Part shown: piece by piece, positions 43,535 through 55,055 of the stretch
Layout: each line of letters opens with the position of its first letter
Numbering within the stretch: position 1 is the stretch's first letter
Source of the DNA: Agaricus subrufescens
Taxonomy: Eukaryota > Basidiomycota > Agaricomycetes > Agaricales > Agaricaceae
DNA: 64,000 nt
Reading direction: 5' to 3'
Assembly: GCA_029945375.1 (NCBI GenBank)
Contig: JAQOTE010000018.1
Location: forward strand, 1 to 64,000
Program-made: the position numbers and the translations under genes
The notes under the pieces: generated by a model
Databases searched by the model: none
What the model was told of the DNA's origin: nothing
The model's input: the letters and a program-made list of their open reading frames with translations, nothing else

Positions 43535-45647
43535 ATGGAAAACCCACCCCAGCCTTACTTCGTATCCCTTACAATACGAAAAATCCTGCTACGTATGGTT
43601 GTTATGAGCGGTGTACCCGCAATACCGATAAATATTGTTATCGGAGTCAAGTTGCTCAATTTAGTTGTACCTAACAACACTATTATCGGGGCCAGGTTTC
43701 CTGTCCCAACCCCGCCCAGTCTTCACAACAGAGTCCGTATCCTTACTCATGTTGGTGTTTTTTTATTATTGCTTCTGTCCTCGTAATTTCGGTTTTGTTG
43801 CACCATATCCTAAGGTGGGTAGTAATTAGTTGCTGTAGTACATTTGCCCACTAAATTTTCTTGTCTCCTTGTTAGACTTTGGCCAAGAAAAAAGTGGACA
43901 GTCAGATCGGAGTTTATATATTCTATCGTCGAGCTCGTCTTTGGTGAGTCAAACCATGGCAGACTAACACAGGATAATCATCCACTTGATTTTCTGTGTT
44001 CCAGTCACAGGGTACCTAATTTTTGAAACTTTTGCGAGGCCTATGATACTCGGCAACTCCATTGTTGGTATCATGGATGCAACATTGCTTTGGCTATCCA
44101 TTGTTGCCCTTTTCGTTATCATGATCCGGGATTTACACATAACAAAATATCAAACAGTGAAGTCCACCTATAATTTTATGGAAAATTATGATGATACAGT
44201 GTCAAATTGGAGGAGATTAGGACTCGATCAATGGTCGCTCTTGTTTGGAGAAAATATATTCAGGAGACGATTTGGGTTGGTACTCTTTTTTTTGAAGGTT
44301 ATGGAAATAAGAAAAGCTGATTCTGAATTCCTCGATTTCTTCTATAGAATGGATCGAGTTTTTGTTAGGGCATTAAGAGCGGGAATATCTATTCTCTGTG
44401 TTCTTGCTATGGTAGCACTTGCGATCCAGGTCTTGATCCTTCAACCTACACAGCAAGTACCTGTGTTTCAAAACTTGAGGACTTCAGATCCTTCGAGTTA
44501 TATGCTTCCGGAATATATGACGATGAGACTGACTGTGGCAAGTCTAGTGGTCCTTGTGTTTGAACCTTTGCGTGTATTTATTGATGATGTTATAGTTCAT
44601 AAACTACGACGGAAACAGATGGTTAATACTACCACCAAGCGGTGTGCTTATCGAATGGCAGCCTAAATCCCAACCTGGTATGTTATGAATGCTTGTCAAC
44701 ACAATCGAAAAATCTACTATTTTCTCTCTTAGTCCAATGTAATCACATTATTGGGGGGGACACCGAACTGACTTGCAATGTACCATCACCTCTCTCCAAC
44801 ATTCCCCCCGAAAATCTTATTATCAAAATCAACTATACAGACGTCTTAGATCAATTGCATACAACATCACTCAGAACTGGTGTATACCTGGATTTCCCTC
44901 CTGATCCAGCAGAATCTTTTTCCTTTGCCACAAAACCAATACCAGTGTACCCGGGTCTTCATCTCTTTGGTATAACATCTTACTCATTCAAAGAGACTTT
45001 TGCCGGTGCAACTGATCTTGCTCTGGGAATACCTCGAGTTTGTAACCCAATTTATCCCAACCGCTTCTTTCAACTTGCCTTACTAACTGACGAGTGTGAT
45101 AGTATACTCGAGGATTGGTTGCAAATATTGAAGCTTTATTACCAGACCCTGAATACACAGGTTTATTATGGGACAACACCACTGCGACATTGAGATTGAC
45201 GTATGCAGGGGGTTCACATACTACGCAATCTGGGTTTGACATTCAACGAGAGCAATCTACTAACACTGTTCTCAGTGGTTTTGCTGTTCTTGGAGGTGCA
45301 TGGACTTTTATAAGCGGCATGTTTGCAATGATATTTGGGTGTAAATTGCTGTTGGTACTTTTCGGTAAACAACAATCCTTAGTACAGTTTTACAATTGCT
45401 GATCAAGACATGGAATACAGGGATTAAACCATTATCAATATATGGTCTCATTCACCTGTTTCAACGTCGGAGGTCCCTTGCAGACGGTGGATATACACTT
45501 TCTGCGGAGGAGCAAAGTCGTACTATCGCGGTGTTGCGAGCGCACCTTCTTGATGATGATAATGATGATGTGGAAGCTAATGGGGCCAACAAGGAATATG
45601 ATCCGGATGAGGAGCGGAGTCACCTCCATCAAGATCTTGCAGCGTAA
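43535..45647 (+). CDS. multi-pass membrane protein, paralogue C (one frameshift)
   Basis: Eight exons: 43535-43814, 43876-43943, 44005-44275, 44348-44534, 44596-44677, 44733-45037, 45103-45364 and 45421-45647. Predicted features: an N-terminal helix, LWPRKKWTVRS, further helices (LLWLSIVALFVIMI; ISILCVLAMVALAIQV), an extracytoplasmic-looking domain with NTTATLRLTY, a last helix (GGAWTFISGMFAMIFGC), the IKPLSIYGLIHLFQRRR tail and an acidic C-terminus. In ex. 1 a run of seven T (about 43751-43757) shifts the frame; eight T would give FIIASVLVISVLLHH and a protein of 560 residues. A short homopolymer is a common consensus-error site, so the gene may be intact. Membrane location is inferred from hydrophobicity; function unknown. 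Confidence 0.7.
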
Positions 45648-46223
45648 CCTCAGTTTCGTGTGATGCTTTCTTTCCGGACCAGTGCTACTCTTCCGTGACA
45701 CATCTACCAGAAAAATATTTTGGCCCGTCGACCGGCAAAGATTATGTGTGGGGTTGTGTCCACTGATAGTACACCTGCAATTGTTTGTCCCAGATAATTG
45801 TAACAAATAGTCAAACAGGATCGTATCTATCTATTTAATGCCTCAAGAGTTTGGGCTCAATTACTCATGTTTCGTGTTTCACCATGGTGTCAAGCTAACC
45901 TGCTTGGCTCTCCTCCTTTGACACTTCCACAACTTCTCTCGCCTGCGTCCTCTTCACCACCTGCTGCTCCCACGCCAAAATTTCAGAACGCATATTGTCT
46001 GCCTCACGTGTGACGCATACGTCCTGAGCCCTCACACAAACCCCTAGATGAACACCGGTATCAATGCGGTGGATTTATGAGAAGGACAGTGTTTTCTATT
46101 AAGATTGCATGAGTCACTGAGAAGCCAAACGTGATTGATGGAAGGAAGACGATACTGGGATGGGAGTATAATGATGGCAACGTACCGCATATAGATCACT
46201 CGTAACGACGATTGGTTCCCTGC
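45648..46223. repeat. duplicated 3' flank of membrane paralogue C
   Basis: Counterpart of 39971-40460 in the same block order. No gene in this stretch. Confidence 0.65.
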
Positions 46224-46790
46224 TTAATGATCATTGTCAAACAAGAATCCAAGGTAATCCTTCTCGTCCATATCGTCCAGGAACCAATTCGCCTCAGCTA
46301 TAGATCGGGCTCTCCCCTTTAGGATCTTTCCCAAAACCTTCAGTTTTAGCAGCTTGGCGAGGGCCAAAGCCATCCCATAGTGTTTGTTGGATACCCACGT
46401 TTGCGTCTCAGAATCAACCATGGCGCGATACGCGCCGAAGTTGCGGTCCACTAGCCGCAGTCTTTTACTCAGTTCCTTCTTCTCGCACAGATCCTAGAGT
46501 CAAACTCCACTGGACACGGCACTATGTCCTCTCCCTCTCCCAAAGCATGTCCTTGAGCGCGTGTGTCTCGTCCTCTCATGGAGGCCCAGTCTCGTCGAAG
46601 AGATGGCAGATAAGGGTGCACAGCAGGTACAACAGGGCGTCGTGATGGAGCTTGTTGTGGTCCTCTGTGCTCTTGGCGTAGCAGAAGCGGACAAGACGAC
46701 GGTGATGGAACCCAATCGCGTTGGCCTGCTTGTATTCATCCATTTCCTCTACGTTGGGGAGCAGTGAGGGTGAGTTGAGATTCCACAAGA
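46224..46790 (-). pseudogene. degraded minus-strand gene, copy 2
   Basis: Homologous to 41890-42560. NVEEMDEYKQANAIGFHHRR and LLCTLICHLFDET match copy 1, then after a frame change near 46500 it reads VDRNFGAYRAMVDSETQT ... ARSIAEANWFLDDMDEKD to a stop at 46224. The last 75-codon part is open and longer than in copy 1. Broken in at least one place (PVEFDS / DLCEKKE). Family not recognised. Confidence 0.45.
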
Positions 46791-48458
46791 CAGCGTCATC
46801 GTAACTCTGCAGGCGCCCTGGTATACCAGCGAAAATTCAGTCGAGCAGGCCGACAATGTTGAAGCGCCTGCTAAGGTCTGGCGAGGGGGAAATCATAGGG
46901 AGATAGGAGAAGCTGCCATTCCGAGTATATGGCATAGTCCAACAATGACTGCTTGTCAACCAAAGGTGTGCGTGTGAGAAAATGACGTACATGGGCCCTG
47001 TCGATGTCGAGCTCTGACCTCTTCTGCCTTCGGGTTAGGTCAACCAAAGGTATGTGTGTGAGAAAATGACGCACATGGGCCCCTGTGGCCATCGAGAAGC
47101 CTTCAACGTTTGTTGTCCTCTCTGCTGTCTCGGCCAGTCATCGGCACAATAAAGGCTTCCACCAGCCAGGATCATGCAGGCCTCCAACTCAACAGTCTGG
47201 TGCAAGACGGAAGCGATATCTGGTCCTCCGCACGTCGCTGGGCATGGCACCTCGCCCATCAAGATATACTCCATTGTTCGTCGCAACGACTAAGTAGCTA
47301 CTGACACCAGCACAGGAAATAGTTTGCGGTAGCTTCTGGGCTCGAGTCACTCAGATCCCGCCCTCAACTGGGGTCTTTGCTCTCGCCGCCGACTTTTCAA
47401 CCATCCCATTCATCTCCTTGCTGCTCAGATCTGTCCACTCTGTATCGACACTCCTGACAATCCAATCTGCACCCACTGCTTTACATCTACCTTTGCTTCA
47501 AGACAGCCATTCTCAATCCCGACTGCCTCTTAACCTCCTTGTTACCGCATTGCAAGACATTTGGCACACATGTCCTCAAATTCTCGCAGTATTGGAATCC
47601 TGGCACACGTCTGCATCCTGTCCCCCTGAACAGTACTCGACTGTACCATTTGATGTCTTCAGCGATACTAAAGAGAGCATTCGCTTCTTGAAGGTCAGTC
47701 GATTCGGCTATCTCGGCGAAGGTGACCTTCCAATTTTGAAACTTTTTAGCTCAGCCCTCAGCTTCAACTGTTATCTAGACCAATATTCGCAATGTTCTCT
47801 GTCCTCGTCATCTGCACCTCCGATCTCTGGCCTACCTGTCTGCACATGGAAGATGGAGGCATTTAGACATCGGTCATAACGTGTTCACTGCGGTGTCTAT
47901 CCCAATAACACATACCCCTCTAGGTAGGGTAATAGACATAGTGAACGGTCATCAACTCACTCTCTTGACCAGATGCTCACGCGCAACTCGAATGCAGAAC
48001 AATGGCGAATTGATGTGTATGGCCTTTTGGTAGTGCAACTTGATCGGAATATGTGGTGTTGAATGTGTGGAGTGAGATACATAAGTGGTTGTTCGTCGAG
48101 AGTAGGAGAGCCGAAGCCGAAACCTCCGGAGCTCACAGGTGGTCGTGACTCCAAACGGGTGGGGTATGGCAGTGATTATGTGAGTAACTTGATTGCGCAA
48201 GATGATCATGATCAAACATACAGGTGTCCCTGGACGTACCACATACACATGCACAAGCTACAATTGATTGTCCCACTGTTGGTGAGTGACCTCAAAATCA
48301 GGTTTCCAATAATTTGTGTAATCTCTCAGGATGATTTAGCTCAGAGGATGCGACATTGATGAACAAAAATCATCAATATCTTTCCAAGTTTCTGATACGG
48401 TCAGACCGCATTTGACCTAATATCATCCACTGCCAAATATTACATAATTTCACCCACT
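46791..48458. other. intergenic with unassigned open stretches
   Basis: Internal direct repeat: CAACCAAAGGT(G/A)TG(C/T)GTGTGAGAAAATGACG at about 46957 and 47041. The plus strand is open over 47418-47879 (Ser/Leu-rich) and gene-like words occur on the minus at 47952-48154, but no domain or exon chain is convincing. Confidence 0.35.
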
Positions 48459-48540
48459 TATAAGTTGAATCGCTCCTCTCCTCCATCTCAATCATCACTT
48501 CTCTCTCTTAGTTCCACCCACATCTCTCAGAAAATCACTC
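48459..48540 (+). promoter_or_regulatory. core promoter of paralogue D
   Basis: TATAAG at 48459-48464 is followed by a CT-rich tract (CTCCTCTCCTCC, CTTCTCTCTCTTAG) up to the ATG at 48554. TATA box plus pyrimidine tract is the usual layout of strong fungal promoters. Positional inference only. Confidence 0.5.
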
Positions 48541-48553
48541 TGCGCTATTGCTA

Positions 48554-50702
48554 ATGAAGAATTCTTTGACCCCTCATTACCTTTCCCTTACAGTGCGAAA
48601 ACTCGTACTACGTCTAGTCCTCATAAGCTGTCTATTCGCTTTTGTGGTGTATCTTACACTTGGGATTCAAGATTTAGTTCGTCATAACAGCATCTTCAGG
48701 GGCCATCTGCATCTCGGTCTCACTATAATTCCAATTTTAGTTTTGGTACATCACATCGCTAGGTGACCATTTTATCTCATACATACATATTGTTCAGACT
48801 TATTAACAATCTTGCTTTTTTCTTCTTTTTCCTCAGGCTTTGGCCAAGGAAGAAATGGCTGGTTCGATCCGATCTTATATATTCTGCTGTCGAATTTGCT
48901 ATCGGTGAGTCCAAATACGGTAGGCTGATAACAATGCTTAACGGCTTCCACATTACATAGTTACAGTATACCCGATCGCTGAAGTCTTCGTATTGGTGAG
49001 GGCACTCAGTATGAAAGTGATAGATATTGTTGCAGGAGTAATTCTCTGGCTATCAGTCGGCATCTCTTTCTTCCTCACACTTTGGAGACTGCACACCTCG
49101 CAATATCGAACATTTAGGTCTACATATGATTTTGTGATTGACGATGCTCGTACGTTGACACGTCAGAGGGAACTGAAAGGTGGACGATGGTCTTTGGTAT
49201 TTGGAGAGAATATGTTTAGGAGGCGATTTGGGTTGGTGTTTTCGTGCTATTTTATTTTATTTGGCAAGATAAGTAATCTAATTGGGACTTGGCCTTTCTT
49301 TTACAGCACAGATCGTCTATTCGTTAGAGGACTGAGGGCAGTAGTCTCTATCCTTTGTCTTCTGGGAATGATAGCACTTGGATACCTGGTTTTAATCCTT
49401 CAACCAATACAACACCACGGTTATTTCCGGAGCATGCAGGTATCTTGGCAGGATCGGGGATATACAGATGGCAAAGTGACGCTAAGCGCGGATCCGGTAA
49501 GTATGGCAGTTCTGGTATTGGTTCTTATCTAATTATCATGTAGTTCACATCAACATTGAACTTTTCGGCCGGTTTTATGTCTGATTTTGACATCATGTGG
49601 CGACCAGAATCACAGTACAGTAGGCCGCAAATGTTTCTCTTGATAATTGAAGGCTGAATACATTTCACTCCTAGTTCCGTGTAAGAGGGGCCCCGGGACA
49701 GAAAATCATCTAGCTTGTGATGTCTTGTCCCCTTTCTCTCGATCCGCACCCGACAACTTCGTCATCAAAATTAATTTCACTTGCGCACTTCAACGACACC
49801 TGATGACTGACCTTCGAACGGGCGTATACCTGTATTTCTATACCGATGCGCAGCAAGCTGGCGATTTTGTCCCTGTACCGATACAGTTATACCCAGGTTT
49901 CCATCTCTTTGGAACGACGTTCTATTCATTTAGAGACAAATATGCAAATTCACGGGACCTCACATTTGGAATACCTCAGGTCCATCAAAATAATTCCTTC
50001 CACATGTTTTATTAATTCACAATCAATACAGTATGATCGCCATTTAGTTATGAATGTCCAGGCTCTCGTACCAGATCCCAAGTTTGCAAATTCTAATCCG
50101 GACAATACCACAGCGACGTTAAGGTTGACGTATCAAGGAAATTTAGACTCGGTACAGCATAATTATGAAGTTCAGAAAGAGCAATCTAGCAATTCAGTGG
50201 TCAATGGTTTCGCGTTGGTCGGAGGTGCATGGACTTTTATCAATGGTGTTTTTGCGACGGTGTTTGGATGTAGGTTACTCTTGGTCCTTTTCGGTGAGCA
50301 GCGTGTTTTTTTCCGCTGCGCTTGTATAAGTTCTGAGTTTTTGGTGCAGGCATTAAGCCGTTGTCGATATATGGACTAGTCCATATATTTCAACGTCGCA
50401 GATCCCTTGTCAATGGTGGATACACACTTTCTGTAGAGGAACAAAACCGGATCATTGCTGTGTTGCAAGAGCACCTTCTTGATAATGATGATGATAGCGA
50501 AGCTCCAAGAACCAGAATAGCCAATCAGGAAAGAGGACCAGATGAAACACGAGAAGATAGGGGAGAAGAGCAAAGTATGGGTAATGACATATCACGAAAA
50601 CATCTTCTCACTGATGATAATGGCGACTCGGAGGCTGGTGATGCATCTGAAGCAAGTAAACCAGACGTGGAGCTGTGGAACCTACGTAACATTGTTCAGT
50701 AG
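48554..50702 (+). CDS. multi-pass membrane protein, paralogue D (complete)
   Basis: Eight exons (48554-48762, 48837-48904, 48961-49231, 49307-49496, 49544-49619, 49675-49979, 50032-50293, 50350-50702) give an uninterrupted 577-residue protein. Exons 2, 3, 6 and 7 have exactly the lengths of paralogue C (68, 271, 305, 262 nt). Predicted helices: LVLISCLFAFVVYLTLGI; LGLTIIPILVLVHHIA; VILWLSVGISFFLTLW; VSILCLLGMIALGYLVLIL; and GGAWTFINGVFATVFGC. Between the last two lies a domain with LYPGFHLFGTTFYSFR and a potential glycosylation site in DNTTATL. The tail has SIYGLVHIFQRRR and a long acidic end (DNDDDSEA). A C-terminal GGxWTF...LGLVHIFQR pattern is, as I recall, widespread in unnamed agaricomycete proteins. 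Function unknown. Confidence 0.85.
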
Positions 50703-52034
50703 TGAGTTTTGCTTTTGCTTTTTTACTGCCGATATCGTCTCATAATTATTCTGATCTCAGGATGTTAGGTAATATTATATCTACTCATTCAATAACAGTT
50801 ATTGACAAGCAACACGTAAGACTATTATCGTGAATATGGCAGCCCATCTAGGCAACGATCATATGCGATATCTCAGGACTTATTAGATAATGGGAGTTGA
50901 GCTCGGAACGGCGGCTCACGGGACAGCAGAAAGGTCACAGACTATGAGGGGGCAATACTTCTTTGGCTGTCAAGCAGCCACAAGGCAACTGCGGAAGATC
51001 AGACTTAGTGGTGCCAAGTTGAACCCGTTATAGTTCCGGTGCCACCATGCTGGCTAGCTCCTCAACCAGATCCGGCAACTACTGCACCCGTGTCCTACCA
51101 TCCGAGGTTCCCGCACATGATTGCTTCCCACCTCACTGCTGACTTTTTCGACCGTCCTACACCTTTCCAAGCTGGAGGGCTCCCATAGCTTGGTTTAATC
51201 GACGATCCTGCGGCCTGCCAGACTCACATTATGGCAACCTTTTCTCCCGGCAGTAAGCGATGCATACGAGCTCACCAGCTAACATTACCTGGAAACCGGT
51301 AGTATCCGCACACCTTCACCATGGTATTTTGGCAATACTGGCATATAATGTACTCATGGTCGCCGCTCATCTAGACCTCAGTGAACACTCATCGTATGCG
51401 GGTAACTTAATCATCGTCGACTGTACATCATTTCTGTACCTCAATGGAATAGTTTTACCTAACTTATACACGCTTTCCAATTTACTACCTTGTTTCCGAA
51501 AACCTGTGGCGGCATTGACTTTTACCTACCTCTGCTTCCACTGTGAGACTAAGAGGTGGGTAAAAAACTGTGGCGGAAAACATGTGTGAAGTAAGTATAT
51601 GAGCCCTCTGTTAACAGTCAATGATACCTCATTGGGTAGTATTTGACCCACAAAGATAGTAGTCATATACTACAAATAAGCTAGTATACAACGACTCACC
51701 CATGGATCATAGACTTTAATATTCTTAGTTTCTTACCCCATGTCAAAGGCAAGATTACATGTATTTTTGCTGTCCCGAAACTTGTCAAAAACTGATGCCA
51801 ATAAAGTTAATAACATGATCAGATTTATTCAAATATGGTGCTAGTTAGGGAGGTTTATGGCTAATAATATCGTAGATAAGGCACCAACAAAAATTCAAAA
51901 CCCACAATTATAGACATAATTGATGAGATAAAAGCTACTTAAAAGACCAGTCTATATAGGAAAAGATACGAGCAAAATTCAAGTGATAGATGAGGCTGGG
52001 AGATAGAAAGAACCCCATTCTTATACCATATATA
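50703..52034. other. intergenic
   Basis: No supported gene. A 109-codon stretch at 51260-51589 has no domain and no exon context. The rest is AT-rich. Confidence 0.4.
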
Positions 52035-53280
52035 CTACTTTCCCCCCTTTCGCTGTCGCTTTGTCGGCTTGATTTCCTGAGTGGCATTGTCAATGGTTTT
52101 GCATGACCTCTTCAAAGTTGCCCTCGGTGCTGCTTGTACAGGCCTTGAGACCTCACTACCTTTCTTCCCAACACCATCGTTTCCATTCTTCTCTTTACAC
52201 ATCTCCCTCCTTGCAATCGGCTTCTGGGCTTGCACTGTGGCCTTGGCATTTTTCTCTGGTTCTTCACGCTCCATAGCATCCATCATTTCATCATCATCAT
52301 CATCGCTGGCCCCTTGTGATACTGAGTCCTGAGCTTCAAGAACATCATCACCACCACCCTCAAGATCATCACCACCGCCCTCGAGATCACCACCACCACC
52401 CTCAAGATCATCACCAGCATCCTCAGCATCAGTACCATCCTCGGGGGGCTCATCAGTCTCGTGATTATCACTACTATCAGATATGTCATCCCCGTCCCCC
52501 TTACCATGGCTATCTTCAGTTTCGCCATTGCCTTCAAAGTCTGTAATACTGTTATCATCAGAATCATTGTTATGCTCAACCTGGGGATTACTATTGGCTC
52601 CGGCTGACACAGTCTGAATGTTTCGTCTTCTTGAGTTATTTCGGTAATTGTATAGTATTCCCCTCATGATTTCGTAGATAGCCCAGTCAGACTCGTATCT
52701 TCGGAGTGGCTCATAGTCATGTTTTGCCTTAAAGTTGTACGAATGAATCAGTTGAATCGTAATAAATTTACAAGGGAAAGACGTACGAGTTTGGCAGCCA
52801 TGGCCAGTTCCGTGGGGCTGATTGTCCTGTATGGCGTGGAGAAGTTGATTCCACAGGCTTTCATTCGATCACTAACTGTGCGCTACAATATCTAAGTGAA
52901 TAGAAACAATCAATTTGGCTAGACTTACACGGCATTGATTGTAAGCCAGCCTGTCGTCTTCCAGCTGCATATCAGTTTGTAGATCACTGATTTTCCGAGG
53001 GCACTTGATGAGGTTTTGAGAAACTTTAGTCTTGGAGTGCGAAACTGCAGCCTTCTTGTACTTGTCAAGCTCCGCTGAAAACATTATAAGATCTAAGTAC
53101 AGCGAAGAATGATGAGTTACCTTTCTGCTGAGCATTTTGTTTTCTTAATTGTTCGATCTCGGGTGAACTATCGTTGCGAGAAGCTTTGCGAGGGGCGGTA
53201 GTAGTCACTCGTTTGACTGCTTGGACTTGTTGATTTTTTTTTAAAGAGGAGGCAGTGGTCGCGGTTTTACTGGCAGGCAT
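52035..53280 (-). CDS. acidic, probably nuclear hypothetical protein
   Basis: Exons 53280-53121, 53074-52929, 52882-52787 and 52727-52035 join in frame to 364 residues, MPASKTATTASSLKK to PTKRQRKGGK. The N-terminus is basic with a short predicted coiled coil (IEQLRKQNAQQK); the third exon reads FSTPYRTISPTELAMAAKL; the fourth DYEPLRRYESDWAIYEIM. Then come a long Asp/Glu-rich tract with DDLEGGG-type repeats and a Lys/Arg-rich C-terminus resembling a nuclear localisation signal. It is divergent with the gene at 53836. Function unknown; low-complexity acidic proteins of this type are common in agaricomycete repeat-rich regions. Confidence 0.7.
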
Positions 53281-53667
53281 AGTCAGTGAGGTAGTCGTAT
53301 GGAAGGATGAAAATCTGAGGTGCAGATGACCGTTACAGTACCAGCTTATATGCAATGCGAGTTACAGATAGTCGGTATCTCGATGCGCCACCGCCTGTCG
53401 CAATAGCCGGTCGGAGGAGGGTTGACAAATGTAGGCCGACAGGATAGGTAAGAGGAATGTTTCATTAGAAGTCAATAACAGGAAAAATGAGGGCGAAAAA
53501 CTCCACTTTACGTCTTTCACATTTTACGTCTTTGTGCGAATTATATTCCGGTACCAGCAACACCGACATTGGGCTATGCAAATCGTACATTCTGCCTGGT
53601 CGCTTGGCAGGAGGCGGCGCTGGCGAAACAGGGGAATGACTCTTAGAGCAAGGTGGTGGCGAAAATG

Positions 53668-53683
53668 AAAAAAAAAAAAAAAA
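53668..53683. repeat. A16 homopolymer
   Basis: A run of 16 A between the divergent genes at 52035-53280 and 53836-54583. Length may be unreliable. Confidence 0.8.
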
Positions 53684-53835
53684 CTCACGTCTTCTCGCTG
53701 CATATGGACTTGCGAAGTTGATTCCGATCAGGCTGTGCACATATCAAATCAATTTAGGTAATCACTTATCTATAAGTGGGAAACCTCTCTTGTTATAAGC
53801 CCGAGAAACAATCTGGCAGTTCAACATTCTCCCAG

Positions 53836-54583
53836 ATGCCTCTTCTTTCGAACAAACCTTCCTTGCTGACGGAGCCAGAGGATGAGACAGCTCCAGAACC
53901 TTATCTACGTTCCTCGTCGACGGAGTCGGAGGATGAGACAACTCCAGAACCTGGCGTACGTCCTTCGTCGATGAAGTCGGAGGATGAGACAACTCCAGAA
54001 CCTGGCGTACGTTCCTCGTCGACGGAGTCAGAGGAGACATCTCCAGAACCAAGCCAACCTGGAGATCGTGGTGGTCAGCCGGAGCTTGCGGAAGATCTTG
54101 ACGCGAATCCAGATGTTCCGCACCCATTGAGACAGGACTTGCGCTTGCCCCGTGGGGGGGTATCTACCGGCGCGCTTGTTACCGCACCAAACCAGGAGAA
54201 CGGTAAGCCACTTACAAGAGTCAGTAATTTAATACTGAGTGATTCCCAGATTACACCGAAGGAGCAGACATACAACGCAGAACCAAGCCGGAACCTACAA
54301 CCAATTTCAGTGCCCAACTCGCTACAGCTGAAGAAATACAGAAGGGCGGTGGTCGTAAACGCCGTAGGGAGGATGTTGAGGTGTTGATCGAAAAAGACCT
54401 AGACGAACAACAGCAGAAGGTAAGCGACCATTTTTGCAAGTAGAAGTAAACTGAGTACCCTCACTTTAGAAGCGCAATATCATCCGCATACGTATTCCAG
54501 AAAATCACAACAGGGGTTTTAAGATAGACTTGGACTTGTCCGAGTATGTGGGGAAGTTCGGTATGACAATGGATACAATCTAG
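53836..54583 (+). CDS. hypothetical protein with 17-residue repeats
   Basis: Exons 53836-54202, 54250-54419 and 54470-54583 join into 216 residues ending EYVGKFGMTMDTI. Residues about 12-73 are four copies of a 17-residue unit (51 bp) such as TESEDETTPEPGVRSSS. The middle exon holds a basic patch (GGGRKRRED), and the last IIRIRIPENHN and FKIDLDLSEY. Upstream the same frame stays open to 53776 without an ATG, so a leading exon is possible. Composition suggests a disordered nuclear protein. No known domain. It is divergent with the acidic protein gene at 52035, perhaps a co-inherited pair. Confidence 0.6.
53869..54055 (+). repeat. 51-bp coding tandem repeat
   Basis: Three full units and one partial unit (ACGGAGTCGGAGGATGAGAC...) in frame in the preceding gene; the last unit lacks a codon. 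Confidence 0.85.
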
Positions 54584-55055
54584 GTAGTGTGATTAGAACA
54601 GTACAAAGCGATGCGTGTCAAAATAATACCTGTTTTTGGTTACAAATTCGACACAAGGAAAAGAGTCAGCGGCGTAGTTAATGCTCTCAACCTTAACAAA
54701 ACCACTGTATGGAGAATCGTCATGACAATGATTTGACACATACCAATAGCGAGTGAAATACTATCAAGAAACATATTATTTTATTCTAACAAAAATATAA
54801 ACTAGAAACATTGGTTCGTTAGTATTTATCGTATCGGAATGCGACGAGAATAACTTACGAGCTGTAGCATCGCGCAATGTTCCTGCAGGAATTGCAGGCG
54901 TTGAAAAAAATGTCTAGCGAAGCCTATGATGTAAAGTAGGAGTCCAATGCCAACTAAGATGCAAGAGATAAGTCTACAGGTGATGTCTACTACACAGAAA
55001 AATCTAACTCTAAAATCCTGGCTCAGTGTCACCGATAACTTACATATTAACAATA
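54584..55055. other. intergenic
   Basis: No gene supported between the stop of the repeat protein and the 3' end of the convergent large gene. A 75-codon minus-strand stretch at 54826-55053 has no support. Confidence 0.4.

Noticed and set aside
51260..51589. 109-codon hypothetical gene
   Set aside because: No recognisable domain or splice context, and composition close to the surrounding intergenic DNA.
52316..52579. His/Pro/Asp- and Met/Val-rich proteins overlapping the acidic gene
   Set aside because: They are other-frame translations of the DDLEGGG coding repeat.
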